Below, in pieces: positions 23,132-31,552 of a stretch of 64,000 nucleotides of DNA. The position numbers and the translations under genes were made by a program. This stretch comes from Anaerolineae bacterium. GTDB lineage: Bacteria; Chloroflexota; Anaerolineae; Aggregatilineales; Phototrophicaceae. The notes under the pieces are model-generated. The model was not told the DNA's origin. It was given only the letters and a program-made list of their open reading frames with translations, and ran no database searches. Location: NCBI GenBank assembly GCA_022824365.1, contig JAJEAA010000018.1:434001-498000 (forward strand). The letters are read 5' to 3'. Position 1 is the first letter of the stretch. Every line of letters begins with the position of its first letter.

Positions 23132-24459
23132 GCGGCATCGCCTTGATCCTGGCCGGGCACGGCTCCCACATCAGCGCCAATACGGCCGGCGTTGTCTGGG
23201 CTTGCGTCGACCGGCTGCGTCAAATGGGCGTCGCCGATGAAATCAATGCCTGCTTCTGGAAAGAGCCGCCCGCTTTCTCGCAGGTTCTGGACACAGTCGA
23301 GGCGGACGAGGTAGTCATCGTGCCCCTGTTCACAGCGCGCGGCTATTTCACGCAGCAGGTATTGCCGAGCGAGATGGAGCTTTACGGTCCCCTGACGCGA
23401 AGAGGCGAGCGGCGAATCCATCTGACGCCGACTATCGGCGAACACAAAATCCTGGACTCGATCGTCGATGAACGCCTGCGCGAGGCAGTCCTTCAATTCG
23501 ATCTGCCGGCAGAGGAGACTGCTATCGCCGTCATCGGTCATGGCACGCGCCGCAATCGGCAAAGTCGGGATACAGCGCGCGATCAAGCCGAGCGCCTCCG
23601 GCAGGCCGGCTATGCGGGCGAAGTCGTCGCCGTTTACCTGGACGACGAACCGGATATTCCAAGCGTCTATCAATCCACCTGCTCGCCCAATATCATCGCC
23701 CTGCCCTACTTCCTGGCTGATGGCTCGCATGTCGGCATTGATGTGCCGCGGGCGCTTGGCATCAGCGGCAAGGGCGAGGCGGAAAGCGTCAACGGGAGGC
23801 GCGTCTATTACTGCGATCCGGTCGGCGTCGATGCGTCGCTGAGCGAGACGGTCCTGGCTTTGGCGCGCGACATCGGCTTGCCCTTCGAGCCAAAAAGCGT
23901 CGAAAGTCCCTGGGCCGGATTCCCGGCTGCTGGAAGAGGCGCCTTGCGTCAGGCTCTGGAAATTGGGAGAACCCTCCGGTTTGGTCAAGTATTGGTCAAC
24001 TCGGAGCGCGTCTGGCACCGCGATAATACAAAGGAAAGCCGGTCATTCGCGACGCCGGCGGAACTGCGCAGCCACGCGCGCGAGAATCCCTTTCGCCCTT
24101 TGTCGACGACCGCCGATATGCCTGGAAACTGGCTGGTCGATTTGGATCAGCCTGAAGACGCTCACGCCGTCATTGAAACCGTCTACCCGGGCTTGCTCGC
24201 GGATTGGGCGGCCCTGGAAGAAGGGCGACTCGCGCCCGAGCCCTTGGAAGAAGTCAGCAAGCGACAGGCAGGCATGTTCAAGGGCATTCATAAACTTTCG
24301 AGCGCTGTCATCAAGAAGGCGATCGACAAGGTTTGCGGCAAGTGCGTCCGCCAGCCGACCTGGCGGCATGACCTGACCGCGGCTGACAAGGGGCTGCCTT
24401 GCCGCTCCGCCTGCAATCTCTGGCTCTCGACCGCGCGCTATTTAGGAGAGGCTCAATGA
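23128..24459 (+). CDS. CbiX-like sirohydrochlorin chelatase with DR2241-type C-terminal iron-sulfur domain
   Basis: A 443-residue protein. Two CbiX-like halves occupy about 1-265: the first opens IALILAGHGSH, and the second has AVIGHGTRR near 135-143. These His-bearing motifs ligate the metal inserted into sirohydrochlorin. A further domain ends in C403-x2-C406 and C425-x3-C429, a probable 4Fe-4S site. This CbiX plus stabilising plus iron-sulfur layout recalls Deinococcus DR2241. Position between precorrin-2 dehydrogenase and uroporphyrinogen methyltransferase (4-bp overlaps on both sides) supports ferrochelation to siroheme. The role of the cluster is unknown. Confidence 0.8.
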   Translation: MSGIALILAGHGSHISANTAGVVWACVDRLRQMGVADEINACFWKEPPAFSQVLDTVEADEVVIVPLFTARGYFTQQVLPSEMELYGPLTRRGERRIHLTPTIGEHKILDSIVDERLREAVLQFDLPAEETAIAVIGHGTRRNRQSRDTARDQAERLRQAGYAGEVVAVYLDDEPDIPSVYQSTCSPNIIALPYFLADGSHVGIDVPRALGISGKGEAESVNGRRVYYCDPVGVDASLSETVLALARDIGLPFEPKSVESPWAGFPAAGRGALRQALEIGRTLRFGQVLVNSERVWHRDNTKESRSFATPAELRSHARENPFRPLSTTADMPGNWLVDLDQPEDAHAVIETVYPGLLADWAALEEGRLAPEPLEEVSKRQAGMFKGIHKLSSAVIKKAIDKVCGKCVRQPTWRHDLTAADKGLPCRSACNLWLSTARYLGEAQ

Positions 24460-25253
24460 GGATCGGAAAAGTATATCTAGTCGGCGCGGGACCGGGCGAC
24501 CCGGACCTAATCACCCGCAAGGGTTTGCGCCTGCTGCGGCGAGCCGATGTCGTGATTTACGACCGGCTCATCCCGCCGGGGCTGCTGGAAGAGACGCGCA
24601 GCGATGCCGAACTCGTCTACGTCGGCAAGCAGCCGACCCGCCACCGGCTCTCGCAGGAGCGCATCAACCGGCTGCTGGTCGACCGCGCTTTGCAGGGCAA
24701 GGAAGTCCTTCGCTTGAAAGGCGGCGATCCGCTGGTCTTCGGCCGCGGCGGCGAAGAAGCGCTGGTGTGCCGCGATTACGGCATCGCCTTCGAGATCGTG
24801 CCCGGCCTGTCCAGTTCATACGCCGTGCCCGCCTACGCCGGCATCCCTTTGACGCACCGCCATATCAGCAGCGCCTTCACCGTAATCACCGGTCATGAAT
24901 CGCCGGACAAAGCCGAGAGCGCCATCAACTATGAAGCGTTGGCGCAGCTCGGCGGCACAATCGTGATCCTGATGGGCGTGAAGCAACTGCGGTCCATCAC
25001 GCGGCGGCTCATCGCCAATGGGCTGCCTGGGCATACACCCGCCGCCGTCATCGAATGGGGTACGCTGCCGCGCCAACGGACTTATGTCGGGACGGCTGCG
25101 ACAATCGCTGAAATCGCTGACGAGCAGGCGATCAAGCCACCGGCGATCACGATTATCGGCGAGGTCGCGCGCCTGCGCGAAGAAGGGCTGGCTTGGTTTG
25201 ACTTGCTGCCGGTAGCTGAAATCGAATCCCGAATTGGCGCGGCGGTCTGGTAA
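24456..25253 (+). CDS. cobA: Uroporphyrinogen-III C-methyltransferase
   Basis: Adds two SAM-derived methyl groups to uroporphyrinogen III to give precorrin-2. The 265-residue protein begins KVYLVGAGPGDPDLIT and carries LKGGDPLVFGRGGEE near 85-99 and the ending VPGLSSSYAVPAYAGIPLTHR near 112-132, all hallmark motifs. The start at 24456 forms ATGA with the previous stop and has AGGAG 7 bases upstream. With the two preceding genes it completes siroheme synthesis. It is sometimes named sumT or the CysG C-terminal domain. Confidence 0.95.
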   Translation: MRIGKVYLVGAGPGDPDLITRKGLRLLRRADVVIYDRLIPPGLLEETRSDAELVYVGKQPTRHRLSQERINRLLVDRALQGKEVLRLKGGDPLVFGRGGEEALVCRDYGIAFEIVPGLSSSYAVPAYAGIPLTHRHISSAFTVITGHESPDKAESAINYEALAQLGGTIVILMGVKQLRSITRRLIANGLPGHTPAAVIEWGTLPRQRTYVGTAATIAEIADEQAIKPPAITIIGEVARLREEGLAWFDLLPVAEIESRIGAAVW

Positions 25254-25314
25254 CTGGACGCGCCGCAAACGCCCAGAGAAATCACAATAGGCTTTCTGAA
25301 AGGATGACCAAAAC

Positions 25315-27561
25315 ATGACGAGCTGGAAAGAACTTCTCAACGATAAGATCCCCGCCGAGATGGGCAATCTCATCGACACCTACGAAGCGCAGATGGAATT
25401 GCGCAAGCAAGGCAAACTTGATGAAAAAGTCTTCGCCGAAGCTCGCTTGCGCAAAGGCGTCTATGGCCAGCGTTACGACAATGGCCAGCGCCATGACGGC
25501 GTCCGCACGCGCGATTTGCTCTATCCCTCTGACGAGGTCGTCAAGGGACCGGACACGCTCTGGGACGCGCCCGGCATGCAGCGCATCAAGATTCCCTACG
25601 GTGGCATGACCGCCGAGCAACTCGAGGCGCTATCCGATCTGGCGGACGAATACTCCGATGGCATCCTGCACATCACCACGCGGCAGGATATTCAACTGCA
25701 TTATGTCCACATCGATGATACGCCGGACTTGATGCGGCGGCTGGCGGCCGTCGGCATCACCACGCAGGAAGCCTGCGGCAATTCCGTGCGCAATATCACC
25801 GCTTGCACGCTAGCGGGCGTCTGCCATGACGAGGTCTTTGATGTCAGCCCCTATGCCGATGCCATGACGCAATTCCTGCTCGGGCATGACGATGTGCAGG
25901 ACTTCGGGCGCAAGTTCAAAGTCGCCTTCTCCGGCTGTGCCGGGCACGCTTGCGGCCTGGTCAAGATGCACGATCTTGGTTTGCTGGCGCAGACGCGGGA
26001 AATCGATGGCGAGACCGTGCGCGGCTTCACCGTCTTCGTCGGCGGCGGCTTGGGCACAGTGCCGCATCAAGCCAAGGTTCTGGCTGATTTTTGCACCGAA
26101 GAGCAGCTTCTGCCCTTGACGCAGGCGATCGCGCGCGTCTTCGCCCGGCTGGGCGAAAAGAAGAATCGCAACCGCGCCCGCCTGAAATTCCTGGTCGCCA
26201 AGCTCGGCATCGACGAATTCCGCAAGCTGGTGCGGGAAGAACTCGAAATCGTGCCGGCCGATCCCCGCCACACCGACTACATCGACCGCGTTAGCGATTT
26301 CGTCAACGCGCCGGCGAAGGCGGGCATGGCGCTGAATGGCGCGGCGCTGCCGGATGGCTTTGCCGAGTGGTATCGCAGCAATGTCTACAAGCAAGTTCAG
26401 CCCGGCTACAGCACGATCACGCTGAATACGCCGCTGGGCGACTTCACATCCGAGCAAGGCTTCGCGCTGGCGGATATCGCCCGCGAATATGTCGGCGACA
26501 ACATCCGGCTCTCGGTCGAGCAGAATGTCGTTTTGCGCTGGGTGGCTGATGCCGACCTGCCCGCCATCTACCGCGACCTTTGCGCCATCGGCCTGGGCGA
26601 CGCCAATGCCGGCACCATCGTCGACATCACCACCTGCCCCGGAACCGACACCTGCAAACTCGGCATCGCCTCCTCGCGCGGCTTGACCGCCGAGTTGCGC
26701 GCGCGCTTGATCGAGCGCATCAACCTGCTGCCCGATGCTGTGCGCGATCTCAAGATCAAGGTGAGCGGCTGCTTCAATTCCTGCGGCCAGCACCACGTCG
26801 CCGATATCGGCTTCTTCGGCAACAGCCGGCGCTCCGGCAATCACAAGATGCCGCACTTCCAGGTCGTGCTGGGCGGGCAATGGCAGGAGAACGCCGGCAG
26901 CTACGGGCTGGCTTGCGGCGCTGTGCCGGCCAAATGCGTGCCCGATGTGCTTGAGGCATTGACCGAGCGCTATGTCGCCGAACGCGCCGAAGACGAAAAC
27001 TTCCAAGCCTGGGTCAAAGAACTCGGGCGCAAGGAAATCAAGGCGATGCTGCAGCCCTTCACCAAGCTGCCCAGCTTCGAAGAGGCGCCCAACTACTTCA
27101 GCGATTGGGGCGATTCCCGCGTCTACACCATCGACGACATCGGCGTCGGCGAATGCGCCGGCGAGGTGGTATCGCTCTTCTCGATGGAGATCTCCAAAGC
27201 CGAATCGACCCACTTCGAGGCGCTGCTGGCGCTGGACGATGGCGATTACACCCTGGCCGACGAGAATGCCTACAAGGCGATGGTGCTGGCCGCCCGCGCT
27301 TTGGTGCGGACGAAGTACCTGGATGTCGGCGATGACTACAGCAACATCGTGGACGAATTCCGCTCGCGCTTCTACGATACCGAGTTGATCTACGATCGCT
27401 TCGCCAAAGGCAAATTCGCCCGCTATCTATTCAAGCGGCACGCCGAGGCGCCGGCGCGGATAGACCAGGACTACGCCCATCAAATCATTGATGAGACGCA
27501 GCTCTTCATCGAAAACGTGCACACTGCCGAACAGCGCATCAACGGCGTCATCGTCGGCTAG
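25315..27561 (+). CDS. Siroheme-dependent nitrite/sulfite reductase with C-terminal helical extension
   Basis: A 748-residue reductase. Two ferredoxin-like plus siroheme-binding halves are present. The 4Fe-4S/siroheme ligands are CPGTDTC (about 441-447) and CFNSC (about 486-490). The first half has GILHITTRQDIQLHYV and ACGNSVRNITACTLAG. Residues after about 625 form a helix-rich extension of about 120 residues (HEPN-like by appearance) not found in short ferredoxin sulfite reductases. Context (APS reductase and siroheme genes, Cys attenuators) favours sulfite as substrate. Nitrite cannot be excluded. Translation starts at an ATG about 60 bases after cobA. Confidence 0.9.
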   Translation: MTSWKELLNDKIPAEMGNLIDTYEAQMELRKQGKLDEKVFAEARLRKGVYGQRYDNGQRHDGVRTRDLLYPSDEVVKGPDTLWDAPGMQRIKIPYGGMTAEQLEALSDLADEYSDGILHITTRQDIQLHYVHIDDTPDLMRRLAAVGITTQEACGNSVRNITACTLAGVCHDEVFDVSPYADAMTQFLLGHDDVQDFGRKFKVAFSGCAGHACGLVKMHDLGLLAQTREIDGETVRGFTVFVGGGLGTVPHQAKVLADFCTEEQLLPLTQAIARVFARLGEKKNRNRARLKFLVAKLGIDEFRKLVREELEIVPADPRHTDYIDRVSDFVNAPAKAGMALNGAALPDGFAEWYRSNVYKQVQPGYSTITLNTPLGDFTSEQGFALADIAREYVGDNIRLSVEQNVVLRWVADADLPAIYRDLCAIGLGDANAGTIVDITTCPGTDTCKLGIASSRGLTAELRARLIERINLLPDAVRDLKIKVSGCFNSCGQHHVADIGFFGNSRRSGNHKMPHFQVVLGGQWQENAGSYGLACGAVPAKCVPDVLEALTERYVAERAEDENFQAWVKELGRKEIKAMLQPFTKLPSFEEAPNYFSDWGDSRVYTIDDIGVGECAGEVVSLFSMEISKAESTHFEALLALDDGDYTLADENAYKAMVLAARALVRTKYLDVGDDYSNIVDEFRSRFYDTELIYDRFAKGKFARYLFKRHAEAPARIDQDYAHQIIDETQLFIENVHTAEQRINGVIVG

Positions 27562-27582
27562 GATGCCGACATAATATGGAAC

Positions 27583-27609
27583 TGTAGGGGCGAGCCTTGG
27601 GTCGCCCGC
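27583..27609 (+). repeat. Intergenic palindromic repeat, copy 6
   Basis: TGTAGGGGCGAGCCTTGG followed by GTCGCCCGC, 22 bases after the sulfite reductase stop and 10 bases before copy 7. Confidence 0.7.
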
Positions 27610-27618
27610 AGTAGGAAT

Positions 27619-27646
27619 TGTAGGGGCGGCCTATCAGGTCGCCCGC
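27619..27646 (+). repeat. Intergenic palindromic repeat, copy 7
   Basis: TTGTAGGGGCGGCCTATCAG followed by GTCGCCC, in the same orientation as copy 6, forming a direct pair. Confidence 0.7.
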
Positions 27647-27666
27647 TAACGAAGTGTGAGGAACAC

Positions 27667-28263
27667 ATGACAATCGTACCAAAACGGCTCGGCGTCAAAT
27701 TTAACTTGAAGCAGACGCCGAAAACACAACCAGCCGATATCGTGCCGATCTTCCAGCGCTGGATCCAGGAGCACCGGGTCGAGGGCATGCTGATCGATGT
27801 TATCGATTACAAGCACGTGCCTGACGGTCCCGGCATCGTACTCATCGCCGATGAAGCGGACTACGCTTACGACTTCGGCTATGGCGAGGCGGGCTTGCAT
27901 TATGTGCGCAAGCGCGACCTGCCCGCTGACTTCGCCGCCGCCTTGAAGCTGGTTTTTCATTGCGCGCTGCTGGGCGCCCAAGCGCTGGAAGCGGAAGCGC
28001 CCGAGGACCTGATCTTCGATTACAGCTCGGTCAAGATCAACTTCCTCGATCGCATGAATTACCGCAACGAGCCAGCCGTCTTCGACGAGATCGAAGAGGC
28101 GCTAAGAGCGGTCCTGTCCGATATCTACGGCGCGGCGGTGGGGCTGTCACGCGTCCACGACGACCCCCGGCGCTTATTTGCCGCGCGCGCCATCGCGTCG
28201 CCCGACGCCATCGACCTGGAAGATATCGGCGCTCGACTGCATGAAAGTCGGCAGTTGGTCTAG
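27667..28263 (+). CDS. Conserved-looking protein of unknown function downstream of the sulfite reductase
   Basis: A 198-residue soluble protein, not recognised. It reads as a mixed alpha/beta fold: an N-terminal basic strand with KRLGVKFNLKQTPK, a VDFV-like VEGMLIDVIDYKHVPDGPGIVLIADEADYAYD core, and a helical C-terminal third. It has no membrane segment and no cysteine pairs. It follows the siroheme reductase on the same strand after a 105-base gap with two palindromic repeats. It may be part of the operon or an independent unit. The start has GTGAGGAA upstream. Confidence 0.65.
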   Translation: MTIVPKRLGVKFNLKQTPKTQPADIVPIFQRWIQEHRVEGMLIDVIDYKHVPDGPGIVLIADEADYAYDFGYGEAGLHYVRKRDLPADFAAALKLVFHCALLGAQALEAEAPEDLIFDYSSVKINFLDRMNYRNEPAVFDEIEEALRAVLSDIYGAAVGLSRVHDDPRRLFAARAIASPDAIDLEDIGARLHESRQLV

Positions 28264-28372
28264 CGGGTACCGAGACAAAGGCAAAGCGCTTCAGCCCGAC
28301 CTGCCCGTGCAACGATCGGTCTCTTCGGTTATATTCTAGTCGTGATTTTCGCTGACTGGAGAAAGCCGACGC

Positions 28373-29554
28373 ATGACCGCCTACAATTTCGACGAGATTA
28401 TCGACCGCACCGGACACCACAGCGCAAAATGGGGCGTGATCGAGGGCGACTGCCTGCCGATGTGGGTGGCGGATATGGATTTCCGCTCGCCGCCTTCCGC
28501 CATCAAAGCCATGATCGAGCGGGCCGAGCACGGTGTCTTCGGCTATACGCTTGACCCGCCCCAGCTCAAGGAAGCGATCGTCGAGCGTATGAGCCGGCTC
28601 TACAATTGGGAGATCGAGCCCGACGATGTGCTCTTCTCGCCGGGTCTGGTATTAGCGCTCTGCGCGACTTGCAGCGGCTTTGGCGAACCCGGCGACACAG
28701 TCCTGATTCAGACGCCGGTCTACGGTTCTTTCTTCAAGGCAGTCCGGGCAAACCATAAATTCCCCGCCAATATCAATATGGAATACATCGCCGATGATGC
28801 CCACTCCTTCCACTACGAGAATGATTACGATGAGTTTGAAATGGTCGCGCGCGACCCGAAGACATCGATTCACCTGCAATGCAACCCGCAGAACCCAGCC
28901 GGCTTCATCTATTCCCGAGCCGAGTTGGAGCGCATCGGCGAAATCTGCTTGAAACACAATGTGCTGATCGTCGCTGACGAGATTCATTCCGATTTGATCC
29001 TCGAGGGCAAGCATATTCCAATTGCCACCCTCGATGACGAGATCGCCCAAAACACCATCACAATGATCGCGCCGAGCAAAACTTATAATCTGGCGGGCTT
29101 GGCTTGCTCAGTTCTGATCGCGCAAAATCAAGAGATCCGCCAGACGATGGCGGCTGCCCTGCAAAGCATCAGCGCGCACGTCAATATCATGGGTTACGAA
29201 GCGGCTATCGGCGCTTACAGCGGCGGCGATGAATGGCTGCGGCAGCTATTGATCTATCTCAAGGACAATCGCGATTTCGCTATCAACTACATCCGCGAAC
29301 ATATACCCCTGATCAAGACGACCGTGCCGGACTCGACCTACCTGCTCTGGATGGATATGCGGGACTTGCCTATCGACGGCGACATCATGTCATTTTGCCG
29401 CGATACGGCCGGCGTCGCGCCCAGCCCGGGCGAGTTCTTTGGCGATGCCGGCGCGGGCTTCGTCCGTTTGAATTTCGGCTGCCCCCGCGCCACCCTTGAG
29501 CGCGGCTTGCATCGGCTGAAAGCGGCTGTCGACGAGCTAGCGCTAAAGGTGTAG
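28373..29554 (+). CDS. MalY/PatB-type aminotransferase (cystathionine beta-lyase-like)
   Basis: A 393-residue fold-type I PLP enzyme. The opening (NFDEIIDRTGHHSAKWG, then LPMWVADMDF) is diagnostic of MalY/PatB C-S lyases. HLQCNPQNPAGF near 162-173, DEIH near 202, and the PLP lysine in APSKTYNLAG near 233 complete the active site. The family cleaves cystathionine or cysteine conjugates, giving homocysteine or sulfide. This fits its closeness to the sulfur operon. A TATATT box at 28330-28335 may be its own promoter. Confidence 0.9.
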   Translation: MTAYNFDEIIDRTGHHSAKWGVIEGDCLPMWVADMDFRSPPSAIKAMIERAEHGVFGYTLDPPQLKEAIVERMSRLYNWEIEPDDVLFSPGLVLALCATCSGFGEPGDTVLIQTPVYGSFFKAVRANHKFPANINMEYIADDAHSFHYENDYDEFEMVARDPKTSIHLQCNPQNPAGFIYSRAELERIGEICLKHNVLIVADEIHSDLILEGKHIPIATLDDEIAQNTITMIAPSKTYNLAGLACSVLIAQNQEIRQTMAAALQSISAHVNIMGYEAAIGAYSGGDEWLRQLLIYLKDNRDFAINYIREHIPLIKTTVPDSTYLLWMDMRDLPIDGDIMSFCRDTAGVAPSPGEFFGDAGAGFVRLNFGCPRATLERGLHRLKAAVDELALKV

Positions 29555-29559
29555 CAGCC

Positions 29560-30531
29560 ATGCCCCGACCATTTCTTATCGATACCGATGCCGGCTCGGA
29601 TGACGCCGTGGCCATTGTCATGGCGCTGCGCCACGACGATGTGGATGTCCGCGCGATCACGGTCGTCGCCGGGAACGTGCCGCTTCAGCAAGGCGTCGTC
29701 AATTCCCTCTACTTCGCCGAACTCTGCGACGCCGCTGTGCCGGTTTACGCCGGCGCCGATCGCCCGCTGCTGCGCGAATACGTCTCCGCCGATTGGTTCC
29801 ATGGCGCCGACGGGCTGGGCGACTGGGGCGATCGCTACAAGCCGCGCCGCGCGCAAGCGGCATCACAACACGCGGTTGACGCCATCATCGAGGCCGCCCG
29901 CGCGACGCCCGACCTCGTTATCGTCACCCTGGGACCGCTGACCAACCTGGCGCTGGCGCTGCGCAAAGCGCCCGATATCGCCGGCAGGGTAAACCGCTGC
30001 GTAGTGATGGGCGGCGCCGCCTGCACCAACGGCAATGTCACCCCGGCGGCGGAGTACAATATCTGGTGCGATCCGGAAGCGGCGCGCATTGTCTTCCGTT
30101 CCGGTATGCCGCTGGAGATGGTCGGCTGGGAATTCAGTCAGGGAGAGTTCGTGCTCTCGCTCGACGATATCGAAGCGGCGCGCCAAATCAATACGCCTTA
30201 CGCCCAATTCGCCATCGACTCGAACATCAAGGGCATGCGCGGCTATGAGATACAAACCGGCGAAATCGGCATTTCCTTGCCGGATGGCGTGGCGATGGCG
30301 GTGGCGATCGATCCGTCTATCTGCGCCGTCAGTAGCCGGCATTACATCGATGTCGAATGCGACAGCGAGCTCACGCGCGGCATGACCGTCGTCGACAAGC
30401 TCAACCTGGCTGACGATGCGCGCAATGCCGCCGTCTGGCGCGAAGTGATGACCAATCCGATCAAGCCCTCAGTCTGCTGGGAATTGGATGCCGCGCGCTG
30501 GAAAGAAATGCTATTTCAGTTGCTGCGCTGA
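29560..30531 (+). CDS. Inosine-uridine-preferring nucleoside hydrolase
   Basis: A 323-residue N-ribohydrolase. The N-terminal DTDAGSDDA (8-16) supplies the Ca-binding Asp cluster. TLGPLTNLALAL near 125-136 and the NIWCDPEAA segment near 166 are family signatures. It hydrolyses nucleosides to base plus ribose in salvage. It starts 5 bases after malY, so probably co-transcribed. Confidence 0.92.
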   Translation: MPRPFLIDTDAGSDDAVAIVMALRHDDVDVRAITVVAGNVPLQQGVVNSLYFAELCDAAVPVYAGADRPLLREYVSADWFHGADGLGDWGDRYKPRRAQAASQHAVDAIIEAARATPDLVIVTLGPLTNLALALRKAPDIAGRVNRCVVMGGAACTNGNVTPAAEYNIWCDPEAARIVFRSGMPLEMVGWEFSQGEFVLSLDDIEAARQINTPYAQFAIDSNIKGMRGYEIQTGEIGISLPDGVAMAVAIDPSICAVSSRHYIDVECDSELTRGMTVVDKLNLADDARNAAVWREVMTNPIKPSVCWELDAARWKEMLFQLLR

Positions 30532-30558
30532 GGCCTGCGAAACTGCTTCGCGCAGGCC
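30532..30558 (+). other. Perfect hairpin after the nucleoside hydrolase gene
   Basis: GGCCTGCG and CGCAGGCC, an 8-bp perfect inverted repeat with an 11-base loop starting right after the stop codon. There is no T run, so it is more likely an mRNA-stabilising or partial-termination hairpin than an intrinsic terminator. Confidence 0.5.
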
Positions 30559-30596
30559 GCGTAGATAACTGTAGACAGACAGCGGGAGAGTGAACT

Positions 30597-30950
30597 ATGG
30601 AAAACCAGCCGGAGAAGCCGAAAAACCAGCGCGATTGGGTCGAAGAGATGGAAGTCGCTGGCAACGAGCTGGTCGAGCGTGTCAAGAGCCTGGTGGCTGA
30701 AGGCAACGTCCGCCGCCTTATCATCCGCAACGCCAACGACGAAGTGCTGATGGAAGTCCCATTGACGCCGGCGGTGGTGGTCGGCGGGGTCGCCACGGTG
30801 GTCAGTCCCGTGTTGGCGGCGCTGGGCGCGCTGGCTGCTTTGATCGCGCGGCTCAAAATCGAGATCGTCCGCGTGGAGACGATTGACGACGACGCCGAGA
30901 CCATCGAAATCTCTGGCGACGATGTGACCAACATCACCCCGGAAGACTAA
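30597..30950 (+). CDS. DUF4342-domain protein
   Basis: A 117-residue protein with a charged N-terminus (DWVEEMEVAGNELVERVKSLVAEGNVRRLIIRN), the core DUF4342 pattern of a short strand-rich unit. A hydrophobic hairpin (PLTPAVVVGGVATVVSPVLAALGALAALIARL) and an acidic tail follow. The function of the family is unknown. It starts 65 bases after the nucleoside hydrolase. Confidence 0.8.
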   Translation: MENQPEKPKNQRDWVEEMEVAGNELVERVKSLVAEGNVRRLIIRNANDEVLMEVPLTPAVVVGGVATVVSPVLAALGALAALIARLKIEIVRVETIDDDAETIEISGDDVTNITPED

Positions 30951-30983
30951 CCTGCTTCATACTCGCGCCTGTCAAGACCTATT

Positions 30984-31010
30984 CGTAAGGACGAGCCTTG
31001 CCTCGCCCGC
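30984..31010 (+). repeat. Intergenic palindromic repeat, copy 8
   Basis: CGTAAGGACGAGCCTTGCC followed by TCGCCCGC, a slightly degenerate copy. Confidence 0.6.
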
Positions 31011-31026
31011 ATCTCAACAAGGCAGC

Positions 31027-31054
31027 CGTAGGGGCGACATTGTATGTCGCCCGC
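31027..31054 (+). repeat. Intergenic palindromic repeat, copy 9
   Basis: CGTAGGGGCGACATTGTATG followed by TCGCCCGC. GGCGACAT/ATGTCGCC is an 8-bp perfect inverted repeat. Confidence 0.7.
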
Positions 31055-31552
31055 ATCTTCCCCGTCTGAAAGTGTACCCGGTGGTTAATTTCCCAATACG
31101 AGAACATATAGTCGCCTATTGCGGGCCAAAATCTGCTACCCTCAAGGCATGATCCATTCCATCTCAACTCGCCGCCCGGAACCATCGGAAAATTATCATT
31201 TTATGAGAGAAAAAAGTTTCCCCCCTATCGATAATCAATTATCAATAACTCGCTCCCCGCGCCGGGCTCAACCCCCTGCCCCGCGCCATGGCTGGGCTAC
31301 AGCGCGCCTGCCTCGCTGCCCGACGCTGCTGCGATGAAGAATATTCGCATCCCGCTTATGATAATTATCACAAGGAGGCGCCAAAATCACCGCGCGCCAA
31401 TGCGCGGCCGGTCAAGTCCTTTGATCGAAAGTCAGAACTATCGCCTCTGGCGGAATTTGCGATATACTATGCAACGTTAGCCTAGGTGCGCATTGGGCTG
31501 ATTTCTGTATGCTCTGAACCAGCCGCGCGCAACCACACAAACGAGGTACGCC

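Larger units (their letters stand above)
30951..31552. other. 600-base intergenic region upstream of dnaN
   Basis: Non-coding. It carries two palindromic repeats (30984-31010 and 31027-31054), an AT-rich stretch with the palindrome GATAATCAATTATC near 31229-31242, and a TATACT -10 box (31463-31468) ahead of dnaN. No consensus DnaA box cluster, tRNA or small ORF was recognised. Confidence 0.5.

Noticed and set aside
25810..27213. 467-codon minus-strand ORF opposite the siroheme reductase
   Set aside because: It is antisense to a well-supported gene. Its length is explained by the GC-rich third positions of the real frame.
30532..30558. Hairpin after the nucleoside hydrolase as an intrinsic terminator
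   Set aside because: The perfect stem has no following T run.
31119..31552. AT-rich segment upstream of dnaN considered as a replication origin
   Set aside because: dnaA is not adjacent, and no cluster of TTATCCACA-like DnaA boxes was found. Only a short palindrome (near 31229-31242) and AT richness remain.
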